From assembly GCA_913775725.1 (NCBI GenBank), contig CAJYNG010000011.1:1-64000 (forward strand): 64,000 nt of DNA. The letters run 5' to 3'. This document shows, in pieces, positions 10,323-19,137 of this stretch (the stretch's first letter is position 1; each line of letters begins with the position of its first letter). Source of the DNA: an uncultured Stenotrophomonas sp. Its GTDB lineage: Bacteria; Pseudomonadota; Gammaproteobacteria; Xanthomonadales; Xanthomonadaceae. Position numbers and translations under genes: made by a program. The notes below the pieces were generated by a model, which was not told the origin of the DNA, did not search any database, and saw nothing but the letters and a program-made list of their open reading frames with translations.

Positions 10323-11324
10323 ATGGCCGAATCCCTGTTGCCCCCCCGTTCCGTCGACCCTGCCGGCCTGGTCGCCAGCGGCCGCCGCGTCTTCGAGATC
10401 GAGCGGCAGGCGCTGGATGCCGTGGCCGACCGCCTTGGCGAGGCCTTCCAGCAGGCCTGCCAGGCGATCCTGGCCAGCCGCGGGCGGGTGGTCGCCACCG
10501 GCATGGGCAAGTCCGGGCATATCGCCCGCAAGATCGCCGCCACCCTGGCCTCCACGGGTACGCCGGCGTTCTACGTGCATCCCGGTGAAGCCGGCCATGG
10601 CGACCTGGGCATGATCACCGAGGACGACGTGGTGCTGGCCCTGTCCTATTCGGGTGAGTCCGACGAGGTGCTGATGCTGCTGCCGGTGCTCAAGCGCCAG
10701 GGCAACGTGCTGATTTCCATGACCGGGCGCCCACAGTCCAGCCTGGCCACCGCCGCCGACATCCATCTGGACGTCAGCGTGCCGGCCGAGGCCTGCCCGC
10801 TGGCGCTGGCGCCGACCTCCAGCACCACCGCCTCGCTGGCGATGGGCGATGCGCTGGCCGTGGCCCTGCTCGACGCACGCGGCTTCACCGCCGACGATTT
10901 CGCCCGTTCACACCCGGCCGGCAGCCTCGGCCGCCGCCTGCTGCTGCACATCACCGACGTGATGCACACCGGCGATGACCTGCCCAGCGTGGGCGCCGAC
11001 GCCAGCCTCAGCGAAGCGCTGATGGAAATGAGCCGCAAACGGCTGGGCATGACCGCCGTGGTCGACGCCGACGGCGTGCTGATCGGCCTGTTCACCGACG
11101 GCGACCTGCGCCGTGCGCTGGACAGTGCGCTGGACGTGCGCACCGCGAAGATCGCCGATGTGATGACCCGCAACCCGCGCACCATCGGTGCCGACCAGCT
11201 GGCGGTCGAGGCGGCCCGGCTGATGGAGACCCACAAGATCACCGGCCTGATCGTGGTCGATGGCCAGGGCCGCGCGGTCGGTGCCCTGAACATTCATGAC
11301 CTGTTGCGGGCCCGGGTGGTTTAA
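10323..11324 (+). CDS. kdsD: D-arabinose 5-phosphate isomerase (KpsF/GutQ family)
   Basis: 333 aa. It interconverts ribulose 5-P and arabinose 5-P to start Kdo synthesis. An N-terminal SIS domain (VVATGMGKSGHIARKIAATL at ~58-77, SYSGESDEVLMLLP at ~108) is followed by two CBS motifs (ITDVMHTGDDLPSV..., IADVMTRNPRTIG...). The GHGDLGMI and HPAGSLGRRL motifs are those of API enzymes. The start ATG 10323 follows an alternate frame with no homology. It heads the Kdo/Lpt operon: kdsC follows at a 65-base gap. Confidence 0.95.
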   Translation: MAESLLPPRSVDPAGLVASGRRVFEIERQALDAVADRLGEAFQQACQAILASRGRVVATGMGKSGHIARKIAATLASTGTPAFYVHPGEAGHGDLGMITEDDVVLALSYSGESDEVLMLLPVLKRQGNVLISMTGRPQSSLATAADIHLDVSVPAEACPLALAPTSSTTASLAMGDALAVALLDARGFTADDFARSHPAGSLGRRLLLHITDVMHTGDDLPSVGADASLSEALMEMSRKRLGMTAVVDADGVLIGLFTDGDLRRALDSALDVRTAKIADVMTRNPRTIGADQLAVEAARLMETHKITGLIVVDGQGRAVGALNIHDLLRARVV

Positions 11325-11389
11325 CCGACAGTCCGTAGACCCCATTCAGTCTGTAACGCCGCACCTGCCCCAACGAGCCTGCCGCCCTG

Positions 11390-11938
11390 ATGCCCTGGTC
11401 CCCCCTGCCCGCCTTCCCCGCCCACCTGCATGCCGCTGCGGCCCGTATCCGCCTGGCCTGCTTCGACGTGGACGGCACCCTCACCGACGGTCGGCTGTAC
11501 TACGACAAGGACGGCAACGAGAGCAAGGCGTACTTCGTGCAGGATGGCCTGGGCCTGAAACTGCTGCAGCAGCACGGTATCCACCCCGTGCTGATCACCG
11601 CGCGCAACAGCCAGTCCGCGCTCAAGCGCGGCGCCGATCTCGGCATCGACACCCAGATCGCCGTGGGCGACAAGCTGGCCAGCGTGCAGGCACTGTGCGC
11701 GCAGCATGGCATCAGCCTGGAACAGGTGGCGTTCATGGGCGATGACCTGCCCGACCTCGCGCCACTGGGCGCGGTCGGCCTGGCGGTGGCCCCGGCCAAC
11801 GCCCATCCGTGGATCGCCGAGCGCGTGCATTGGCAGACCCGCACCGATGGTGGGCGTGGGGCCGCGCGCGAGCTGTGCGACATCCTGCTGGCCGCGCAGG
11901 GGCATGTGGACGCCGTACTGGCGAGGTTCGGCGCATGA
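11390..11938 (+). CDS. kdsC: 3-deoxy-D-manno-octulosonate 8-phosphate phosphatase
   Basis: 182 aa, C0-type HAD phosphatase forming a homotetramer. Motif I is CFDVDGTLTDGRLYY (nucleophile Asp and DxD), motif II is LITARNS, motif III the GDK Lys and motif IV MGDDLPDL. It releases Kdo from Kdo-8-P. The stop overlaps lptC (ATGA), as in many gammaproteobacterial kdsC-lptC-lptA-lptB operons. Confidence 0.95.
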   Translation: MPWSPLPAFPAHLHAAAARIRLACFDVDGTLTDGRLYYDKDGNESKAYFVQDGLGLKLLQQHGIHPVLITARNSQSALKRGADLGIDTQIAVGDKLASVQALCAQHGISLEQVAFMGDDLPDLAPLGAVGLAVAPANAHPWIAERVHWQTRTDGGRGAARELCDILLAAQGHVDAVLARFGA

Positions 11939-12510
11939 ACCTGCCCACCCTCAACTGGCGCACCGTGCTCGGCATCGGCCTGCTGCTGGCCGCCCTGCTG
12001 AGCAGTTGGGCGGCGCTGCGCAACCGTGACAAGGGCCCGGCCAGTGGCGGCCAGGAAGTCGGCGTGGACTACATCCTGCATGACTTCCAGATCGTCGCCC
12101 TGGATGAGCACGGCAAGGAATCGACCACCCTCCGTGCGCCGCTGCTGGAACGCCAGCGCGGTGACCAGACCATCAACATCGCCACGCCGCTGTTCGAGAT
12201 GCCGGACAAGGATGGCAAGCACTGGACCCTGCGTGCCGAGACCGGCTGGCTCAGCGCCAAGGGCGACGAGATGAAGCTGCGCGGCAATGTCGCCGGCGAC
12301 AGCCCGGCCGGCCCCGGCGCGGTGCCGACCACCTTCCGCACCGACCATCTGGACGTGTTCCCGAAGGAAAACCGCGCCCGCACCGACGCCCTGGTGACCA
12401 TGACCCGCCCGGGCATGGAACAGTCCGGTGTCGGCTTCGAAGTGGATTCGAAGAACAACACGTATCATTTCCTCAGCCAGTCCAAGGGCCGCTACACGCC
12501 CAAGCACTGA
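11935..12510 (+). CDS. lptC: LPS export ABC transporter periplasmic protein LptC
   Basis: 191 aa. One N-terminal membrane anchor (VLGIGLLLAALLSSWAAL, ~10-27) is followed by a periplasmic beta-jellyroll with family landmarks DYILHDFQIVALDEHG and TTFRTDHLDVFPKENRARTDALV. It links the LptB2FG extractor to LptA. It overlaps kdsC by 4 bases. The ~104 bases to lptA are GC-rich with a CCCGCCCGGGCGG hairpin but no T-run. Confidence 0.93.
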   Translation: MNLPTLNWRTVLGIGLLLAALLSSWAALRNRDKGPASGGQEVGVDYILHDFQIVALDEHGKESTTLRAPLLERQRGDQTINIATPLFEMPDKDGKHWTLRAETGWLSAKGDEMKLRGNVAGDSPAGPGAVPTTFRTDHLDVFPKENRARTDALVTMTRPGMEQSGVGFEVDSKNNTYHFLSQSKGRYTPKH

Positions 12511-12614
12511 TTCCGCCGCCAGCCTGCGACGTCTCCGGACAGGCGCAAGGCCGGCAGCCCCATCCGCCCGCCCCCGGCCCGCCCGGGCGGCCTCCACCGG
12601 TAGAACGGACCCCG

Positions 12615-13165
12615 ATGAAGATTCCCTTTGCCGCCGTACTCGCGCTCGGTTTTCTTGTCCCCAGCGCCGCCTTCGCCAAGTCCACCGACCGCAACGAAGA
12701 CATGCACATCGATTCCGGCGCCCAGTCGGGCATGCTCACCGGCGACGGCAAGACCGTGCTGTCGCAGGGCGTGATCATCACCCAGGGCACGCTGGACCTG
12801 CGCTCGTCCGAGGCCGAGATCTACCTCAAGGACGGCGAGCCCGTGCGTGCGGTGTTCACCGGCAAGCAGGCCAAGATGAAGCAGCAGCTCGATGACGGCA
12901 CCTGGATGGATGCCGTGGCCGACCGCATCGACTACGACATCAAGACCGAGATCATCACCCTGACCGGCAACTACAAGGTCACCAGCGCGCGCGGCACCAA
13001 TGCCGGCCAGCGCATGGTCTACAACACCCGCAGCGGCGAAATGAACTCCGGTGGCGACGGCAGCCGCGTGCGTACCGTCATCCCGCCGAAGAACAAGACC
13101 CCGGCCGCGCCTGCGGCACAGCCCAAGGCCACCACGCCGGCACAGCCGGCCGGGAGCAGGAAGTA

Positions 13166-13166
<1 letters not shown>
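12615..13166 (+). CDS. lptA: LPS transport periplasmic protein LptA
   Basis: 183 aa. A signal peptide ([20 protein letters not shown]) precedes an OstA-type beta-jellyroll: [57 protein letters not shown]. The Ala/Pro/Lys tail is low-complexity. It forms the periplasmic bridge carrying LPS to LptDE. The stop TAATG overlaps the lptB start, implying coupling. Confidence 0.94.
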
Positions 13167-13885
<719 letters not shown>

Positions 13886-13924
13886 AGCAGTCGCCGGGGC
13901 CCTTCCCTCCCTTTCGGCACAGGC

Positions 13925-15349
13925 ATGAAGACTCGGCTGCAGACATCGTTGGGACAGCAACTGGTGCTCACGCCCCAGTTGCAGCAGGCGATCAAGCTGC
14001 TGCAGATGTCCACCACCGAGCTGGAGCTGGAAATCGCCCAGGCGGTGGAAAGCAATCCACTGCTGGACTGGGCCGACAGCAGTGACAGCAGCAGTACCGC
14101 CAACGAAGCCGGCGATGGCAACGACAGTGACGCCCCCGCAGAACGCACCGATGCCGGTGACGACTGGGCACCGGCCGAACTGGACTGGAGCGCGGCCGGC
14201 AGCGGCGGCAGCTTCGACGATGACGACGACAACGGCAGCGCTGCCGAGCGCGTAGCCGAAACCGAAACACTGGCCGACCATCTGCTGTGGCAGCTGCATC
14301 TGTCGCATCTATCCTCGCGTGATCGCAGCATCGGTGCCGCACTGATCGATGCACTGGACGACGACGGTTACCTGCGAGAGCCGCTGGCTACCATCGCTGA
14401 AACCCTGTTGCCGGCAATCCACGCCGACGAGGACGAGATCCTCGCCGTGCTGCATCGCATCCAGCGCTTCGATCCGGTGGGTGTGGCCGCACGCACGCTG
14501 GGCGAATGCCTGCTGCTGCAACTGGATGTGCTGGCCAGCGACACGCCCGGCCTGATCCTGGCGCGACAGATTGCCGCAGGACCCTTGGAACGGTTGCCGC
14601 GCAGCGGCGTCGCCGGGCTTGCCCATGAGTTGAAGCAGCCGCTGGACGAGGTCGAGACTGCGGTCGCGCTGCTACGCTCGCTGGACCCGCGCCCGGGCAC
14701 GCAGATCGCGCCGCTGTCGCAGGACACCTATGTGGTGCCGGACGTGGTGGTATGGCGGCAGAACGGCGTGTGGCGCGCTGCGCTGGCCGCACATGCCGGG
14801 CCGAAGGTGGTGATCCACCGCGGCTACGAACAGCTGATCCGACGCTGTGGCGACGCCGATGCCGGCTACCTGCGTGCCCAGCTGCAGGAAGCACGCTGGC
14901 TGCTGAAAGGGCTGCAGCAGCGTGGCGAAACCCTGCTGCGCGTCGTGCGCAGCCTGATCCTGCAGCAGGCCGGCTTCCTCGAATTCGGCGAGCAGGCGCT
15001 GCGTCCACTGACCCTGCGCGAGATCGCCGCCGAGCTCGGTCTGCACGAATCCACGGTCTCGCGCGCGATCGCCCGCAAGCACGTGCGTACCCCGCGAGGC
15101 ACCCTGCCGCTGCGCGCCTTCTTCGCCTCGGGCATCGATACCGAGGGCGGTGGCGAGGCGTCCAGCACGGCCATCCAGGCGATGATCCGGCGCTTGATCG
15201 ACGATGAGAACCCGCGCAAGCCGCTTTCTGACGCCAAGCTGGCTGACCTGCTCAAATCGTCGGGAATTCCAGTAGCGCGACGCACCGTGGCGAAGTATCG
15301 TGAAGCCATGAACATTTCCGCCTCGCACGAAAGGGTCAGAATCGCTTGA
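13925..15349 (+). CDS. rpoN: RNA polymerase sigma-54 factor
   Basis: 474 aa. Region I is Gln/Leu-rich (LGQQLVLTPQLQQAIKLLQM). Region II is an acidic Ser/Asp stretch at ~55-105. The core-binding and HTH regions follow (LGLHESTVSRAIARKHVRTPRG), and the RpoN box ARRTVAKYREAM is at ~455. The lptB-rpoN-hpf-ptsN-hprK-rapZ context is the canonical rpoN locus; xanthomonads can carry a second rpoN elsewhere. It directs nitrogen-, flagellar- and virulence-type promoters with enhancer-binding activators. Confidence 0.97.
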   Translation: MKTRLQTSLGQQLVLTPQLQQAIKLLQMSTTELELEIAQAVESNPLLDWADSSDSSSTANEAGDGNDSDAPAERTDAGDDWAPAELDWSAAGSGGSFDDDDDNGSAAERVAETETLADHLLWQLHLSHLSSRDRSIGAALIDALDDDGYLREPLATIAETLLPAIHADEDEILAVLHRIQRFDPVGVAARTLGECLLLQLDVLASDTPGLILARQIAAGPLERLPRSGVAGLAHELKQPLDEVETAVALLRSLDPRPGTQIAPLSQDTYVVPDVVVWRQNGVWRAALAAHAGPKVVIHRGYEQLIRRCGDADAGYLRAQLQEARWLLKGLQQRGETLLRVVRSLILQQAGFLEFGEQALRPLTLREIAAELGLHESTVSRAIARKHVRTPRGTLPLRAFFASGIDTEGGGEASSTAIQAMIRRLIDDENPRKPLSDAKLADLLKSSGIPVARRTVAKYREAMNISASHERVRIA

Positions 15350-15407
15350 CGCGCCGCCGCGCCCGGCGGAGAGGTTCATTGGCACATCCGAACACAGGAG
15401 AAACCCG

Positions 15408-15725
15408 ATGCGCATCGAAACGTTTGGCAAAGATGTCGAAGTCACCCCGGCCCTGCAGTCCTATGTAGAGGAGAAGCTGGCCCGGATCGGAAAACACTTC
15501 GACCAGCACTGCGAAGCGCGGGTGACCCTCAAGCTGCAGAAGACCGAGCACCACGTCGACGCCAGCCTCAACATTCCCGGCCAGACCCTGCACGCCGAGG
15601 CCAATGCCCAGACCATGTATGCCGCGATCGACCTGCTTGCGGACAAGCTTGACCGTCTGGTGATCAAGCACAAGGAGAAAAAACAGCAGCACGCACCGCT
15701 GCCGGTGGGCGACAATGGTGGCTGA
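15408..15725 (+). CDS. hpf: Ribosome hibernation promoting factor, short form
   Basis: 105 aa HPF/RaiA family. It starts MRIETFGKDVEVTPALQSYV and carries the basic KLDRLVIKHKEKKQQ segment that binds the 30S head near the mRNA channel. It lacks the C-terminal dimerisation domain of long HPF. A strong AGGAG lies before the ATG. The position after rpoN is standard; expression may be linked to stationary phase. Confidence 0.94.
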   Translation: MRIETFGKDVEVTPALQSYVEEKLARIGKHFDQHCEARVTLKLQKTEHHVDASLNIPGQTLHAEANAQTMYAAIDLLADKLDRLVIKHKEKKQQHAPLPVGDNGG

Positions 15726-15746
15726 TCGCCACCGTTCCCCGCAGAC

Positions 15747-16199
15747 ATGCCCCTGACTGACCTCCTGGCGGCCGTGCAGACCCAGCTCTGCACGGCCACC
15801 GACCGCGACAGCGTCCTGCAGGCCGCCGCCGGGTTACTGGCCTGCCGCCAGGCCAACGCCGAACAGATCTATCTGAACCTGTGCCAGCGCGAAGCGCTGG
15901 GCAGCACCGCGATCGGTCACGGCATCGCCATTCCCCATGGCCGCGCGCCAACCCTGGACCGCCCCCGTGGCGCCCTGCTGCGGTTGGCCACCCCGGTCGA
16001 CTTCGGTGGCGACGAGCCGGTGGACCTGGTGTTCGCCATGGCCGTCCCCGCCCACTACACCCACCAGCACCTGATGCTGCTGTCCGAGCTGGCCGAGCTG
16101 TTCTCGGCGCCGGACATCCGCCAGGCCCTGCGCGAAGCGGGCGATGCCCGGGCGCTGCGCGAGGCGCTGGACATGACCCCACCTGCGAGTGCCGCATGA
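15747..16199 (+). CDS. ptsN: PTS IIA-like nitrogen regulatory protein
   Basis: 150 aa EIIA(Ntr). The phosphoacceptor His is in the [12 protein letters not shown] motif at ~65-76. The pattern [13 protein letters not shown] and the later [22 protein letters not shown] are family hallmarks. It would receive phosphate from the HPr encoded at 18866 and signal to potassium and stress pathways. The stop overlaps hprK (ATGA). Confidence 0.94.
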   Translation: MPLTDLLAAVQTQLCTATDRDSVLQAAAGLLACRQANAEQIYLNLCQREALGSTAIGHGIAIPHGRAPTLDRPRGALLRLATPVDFGGDEPVDLVFAMAVPAHYTHQHLMLLSELAELFSAPDIRQALREAGDARALREALDMTPPASAA

Positions 16200-17146
16200 A
16201 TACCAGCATCACCGCCCGTGAACTGTTCGAACAGCAGCGCGAGCGGCTGGGGCTGCGCTGGGCTGCCGGCAAGTCCGGCGAGAAGCGCGAGCTGGAGGCC
16301 GGCAACACGGTCTCGCGGCGCCCCTCGCTGGCCGGCTACCTCAACGCCATCTATCCCAACAAGGTGCAGATCCTGGGCACCGAGGAACTGTCCTGGCTGG
16401 ATGCGCTGGAGCCGCGCCAGCGTTGGGAGACCATCGAAAAGATCATGCAGTCGCACCCGCTGGCGCTGGTGCTGACCCGCAACCAGGCCTGCCCGGAAGA
16501 CCTGCGCGCCGCCGCGGATGAATCCGGCACGCCGCTGTGGCTGTCGCCCAAGCGCGGCCACGAACTGCTCAACCACCTGTCCTACCACCTGGCGCGTACG
16601 CTGGCGCCACGGGTGATCCTGCATGGCGTGTTCATGGAGATCTACTCCATCGGCGTGCTGATCACCGGTGAGGCCGGGTCGGGCAAGAGCGAGCTGGCGC
16701 TGGAGTTGCTCAGCCGCGGCCATCGCCTGGTGGCCGATGATGCCCCCGAATTCACCCAGATCGCGCCCGACGTGCTCGATGGCACCTGTCCCGAACTGCT
16801 GCAGGACCTGCTGGAAGTGCGCGGTCTGGGCGTGCTGAACGTGCGCGAGATGTTTGGCGACACGGCTGTAAAGAAAAACAAGTACCTTCGGCTGATCGTC
16901 CATCTGACCAAGCCGATGACCGAACCCACCCCGCATGGCTACGAGCGCCTGACCGGCGACTCGGGCACCCGCCATGTGCTGGACCTGGATGTTCCGCTGA
17001 TCACCCTGCCGGTGATGCCTGGCCGCAACCTGGCCGTGCTGACCGAAGCCGCCACGCGCCTGCATATCCTGCGCACCAAGGGGATCGACCCGGCGGCGAT
17101 GTTCATCGCCCGCCACAGCAATCTGCTGGAACGGCGAACGCCCTGA
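16196..17146 (+). CDS. hprK: HPr kinase/phosphorylase
   Basis: 316 aa. It phosphorylates and dephosphorylates HPr on a Ser. The N-terminal domain carries [11 protein letters not shown]; the C-terminal kinase domain has P-loop [15 protein letters not shown] (~155-169), catalytic RLVADD and the C-terminal [11 protein letters not shown]...[16 protein letters not shown]. It overlaps ptsN. Presence in a gammaproteobacterium marks the Xanthomonadales-type PTS, where HprK sits with rapZ rather than with sugar permeases. Confidence 0.95.
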   Translation: MNTSITARELFEQQRERLGLRWAAGKSGEKRELEAGNTVSRRPSLAGYLNAIYPNKVQILGTEELSWLDALEPRQRWETIEKIMQSHPLALVLTRNQACPEDLRAAADESGTPLWLSPKRGHELLNHLSYHLARTLAPRVILHGVFMEIYSIGVLITGEAGSGKSELALELLSRGHRLVADDAPEFTQIAPDVLDGTCPELLQDLLEVRGLGVLNVREMFGDTAVKKNKYLRLIVHLTKPMTEPTPHGYERLTGDSGTRHVLDLDVPLITLPVMPGRNLAVLTEAATRLHILRTKGIDPAAMFIARHSNLLERRTP

Positions 17147-17173
17147 CTTCCCTGCCCTTCGAAGAGCCTGTCC

Positions 17174-18058
17174 ATGAGCACCGCAACCCCCTCCGCCCCG
17201 ACCCTGATCATCGTCAGCGGCCTGTCCGGCTCGGGTAAATCCGTCGCCCTGAAGACCTTCGAGGACCAGGACTACTACTGCTCGGACAACCTGCCGATCC
17301 ACCTGCTGCCCGACTTCGTGCGCAGCCTGCTGGCCAACCACGACGGCAGCGCGCCGCGCCGGCTGGCGGTGGGCATCGACGTACGCGGCCAGGCCGACCT
17401 GAGCCAATTGGGTGACTGGCGGCAGCTGGCCGCCGATGCCGGCGTGGAAGTGAAGGTGCTGTTCTTCGAGGCCAGCGATGAAACGGTGCTCAAGCGCTAC
17501 GCCGACACCCGTCGCCGCCATCCGCTGAGCCAGCTGGGGCTGTCACTGCCCGAAGCCATCGCCCGCGAGCGCGAGCTGACCGCGCCGTTGCGCCGTGAGG
17601 CCGATGCGGTGATCGATACCAGCAACCTCAACGTACACCAGCTGCGGCGGCGGATCATCACCGAGTTCGCGATGGACCATGCCACCGGCCTGTCACTGCT
17701 GTTCGAATCGTTCGCGTACAAGCGTGGCGTGCCGGCCGAGGCGGACTTCGTGTTCGACGCGCGGGTGCTGCCCAATCCCCACTGGGACCCGGACCTGCGC
17801 GCGCTGAGCGGCCGCGAACCGGGCGTGCGCGATTACCTGGAAGCGCAGCCGGACGTGCAGCGCTACCTGACCCAGCTGATGGATTTCCTCGATACCTGGC
17901 TGCCCAAACTGGGCGACGGCACTCGCAGCTATGTGACCGTGGCGTTCGGCTGCACCGGCGGCAAGCACCGCTCGGTGTTCCTGGCCGAGCGCATGGCCCG
18001 GCATGCCCGCGAGATGGGCTGGGAAGACGTGGCCACGTACCACCGCGAACAGGATTGA
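17174..18058 (+). CDS. rapZ: RNase adapter protein RapZ (P-loop NTPase)
   Basis: 294 aa. Walker [17 protein letters not shown] at ~16-31, then the YYCSDNLP motif, and a C-terminal domain with [20 protein letters not shown] typical of RapZ. In E. coli it delivers GlmZ sRNA to RNase E; the sRNA target here is unknown. It is last of the rpoN-to-rapZ run; a repeat-filled gap of 422 bases separates it from the next PTS genes. Confidence 0.94.
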   Translation: MSTATPSAPTLIIVSGLSGSGKSVALKTFEDQDYYCSDNLPIHLLPDFVRSLLANHDGSAPRRLAVGIDVRGQADLSQLGDWRQLAADAGVEVKVLFFEASDETVLKRYADTRRRHPLSQLGLSLPEAIARERELTAPLRREADAVIDTSNLNVHQLRRRIITEFAMDHATGLSLLFESFAYKRGVPAEADFVFDARVLPNPHWDPDLRALSGREPGVRDYLEAQPDVQRYLTQLMDFLDTWLPKLGDGTRSYVTVAFGCTGGKHRSVFLAERMARHAREMGWEDVATYHREQD

Positions 18059-18089
18059 GGGGGCGGCCGGGCTGCGCCCGGCACCCGCT

Positions 18090-18113
18090 GTAGAGTCGAG
18101 CCATGCTCGACTG
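18090..18113 (+). repeat. SMAG-type palindrome (GTAG head)
   Basis: GTAGA followed by the hairpin GTCGAGC-CAT-GCTCGAC, matching the described Stenotrophomonas GTAG palindromes. It stands 45 bases before a large inverted repeat. Confidence 0.75.
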
Positions 18114-18157
18114 AAGGCAACAGCAGAAACAACAGCAAAAGCTGCATTCCGTGGGAT

Positions 18158-18261
18158 GGCGGGACGGTGTGGGTAGGCAGGACACGCCGTGAACCCGTCC
18201 TTGGGGGCTCGATGGCGCCATCCATGGCGCCAACGGTCCTGCCTACCCACACCGTCCCGCC
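18158..18261. repeat. Large palindrome with perfect 26-bp arms
   Basis: Arms 18158-18183 and 18236-18261 are exact reverse complements over 26 bases (key core GACGGTGTGGGTAGGCAGGA). The 52-base interior contains a second hairpin, GGCGCCATCCATGGCGCC. Less perfect pairing continues outward, with CAACAGCAGAAA near 18118 and TTTCTGCTGCTGTTG near 18271. No credible gene is inside. Together with SMAG hairpins on each side it fills most of the 18059-18480 gap. Confidence 0.8.
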
Positions 18262-18290
18262 TCTGACAGATTTCTGCTGCTGTTGGTGGG

Positions 18291-18308
18291 TGTCGACCTT
18301 GGTCGACA
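18291..18308. repeat. SMAG-like hairpin
   Basis: TGTCGACC-TT-GGTCGACA, a perfect 8-bp stem preceded by GGTGGG. It resembles the GTGG-headed SMAG variants seen at 23661-23752. Confidence 0.6.
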
Positions 18309-18362
18309 CGATGGATCCACGCCATGCCTGGATGAATCTCTGTCAGGCATCGAAAAACGCAT

Positions 18363-18403
18363 GGGGTCGGATCCCTTTTCCAGGGGAAAAGGGCTCTGAC
18401 CCC
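18363..18403. repeat. GGGGTC...GACCCC palindromic repeat (copy 3)
   Basis: Arms run 18363-18381 and 18385-18403 with a 3-base loop and two mismatches; the core reads GGATCCCTTTTCC. No T-run follows. Confidence 0.8.
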
Positions 18404-18480
18404 GATAACGCTGAATACGGGACACAGTGCCCCTCATCTGCTGCTATCGCCGATTCACCTTGACCTGTTAACGTGCAGTA

Positions 18481-18873
18481 ATGACCTGTGGCATTCTCCT
18501 CGTAACACATCCCGGGGTCGGGACCGCCCTGCTTGACGTGGCGACCCGGCTCCTGCGGCAGTTGCCGCTGAAAACCGAAGCTTTCGAAGTACCGTTCGAC
18601 GCAGACCTGGACGCCCTGCTCCCGCTCGCCTCGGCCGCCCTGCGGCGGGTCGATGGGGGGGATGGCGTGCTGATCCTGACCGACCTGTACGGCGCCAGCC
18701 CCGCCAACCTTGCCGGGCAGCTGGCCCGGCTGGGGACCCCGGTTCGCCGGGTGTCGGCGCTGAGCCTGCCGATGTTGCTGCGGGTGATGAATTATCCGGA
18801 ACAGGGACTGGATCAACTGCCCGCCACAGCCGCGGCGGGTACCCGTAATGGAGCGATAGTCGACGATGCTTGA
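18481..18873 (+). CDS. PTS EIIA component, mannose/fructose-type
   Basis: 130 aa, EIIA(Man) fold. The phosphorylatable His is at position 9 in GILLVTHPGVGTALLD. The later LILTDLYGASPANLAG matches the family's TDLxGGTPxN loop. No EIIB, IIC or IID gene is adjacent, so a sugar transporter role is not supported; a regulatory phosphate acceptor role is inferred. Its end overlaps the HPr gene by 8 bases. Confidence 0.88.
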   Translation: MTCGILLVTHPGVGTALLDVATRLLRQLPLKTEAFEVPFDADLDALLPLASAALRRVDGGDGVLILTDLYGASPANLAGQLARLGTPVRRVSALSLPMLLRVMNYPEQGLDQLPATAAAGTRNGAIVDDA

Positions 18874-19135
18874 ACGAGAACTCACCGTCAGCAACCGCCT
18901 GGGCCTGCATGCCCGGGCCACCGCCAAGCTGGTGCAGACCCTGGCGCCGTTCCGCTGCAACGTGACCATGGCCGCCAAGGGCCGTGAGATCAACGCCAAG
19001 AGCATCATGGGCGTGATGCTGCTGGCCGCTGGCCAGGGCACTCCGGTCACGGTGCGTATCAATGGCGAGGACGAAGCTGCCGCGATGGAGGCGGTGGTCG
19101 GCCTGTTCGAGCGCCGCTTCGACGAGGACAACTGA
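18866..19135 (+). CDS. HPr family phosphocarrier protein
   Basis: 89 aa. The His site is LGLHARATAKL (His ~14) and the Ser site is INAKSIMGVMLLAAG (Ser ~46), so both the EI-dependent and the HprK-dependent phosphorylation sites are present. It is sandwiched between EIIA(Man) and EI genes, with coupling to both (8-base overlap upstream, 2-base gap downstream). Confidence 0.94.
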   Translation: MLERELTVSNRLGLHARATAKLVQTLAPFRCNVTMAAKGREINAKSIMGVMLLAAGQGTPVTVRINGEDEAAAMEAVVGLFERRFDEDN

Positions 19136-19137
19136 GC

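Noticed and set aside
12511-12614. Possible gene or terminator in the lptC-lptA gap
   Set aside because: Only a CCCGCCCGGGCGG hairpin with no T-run and no start codon with a ribosome site; probably untranslated spacer within the operon.
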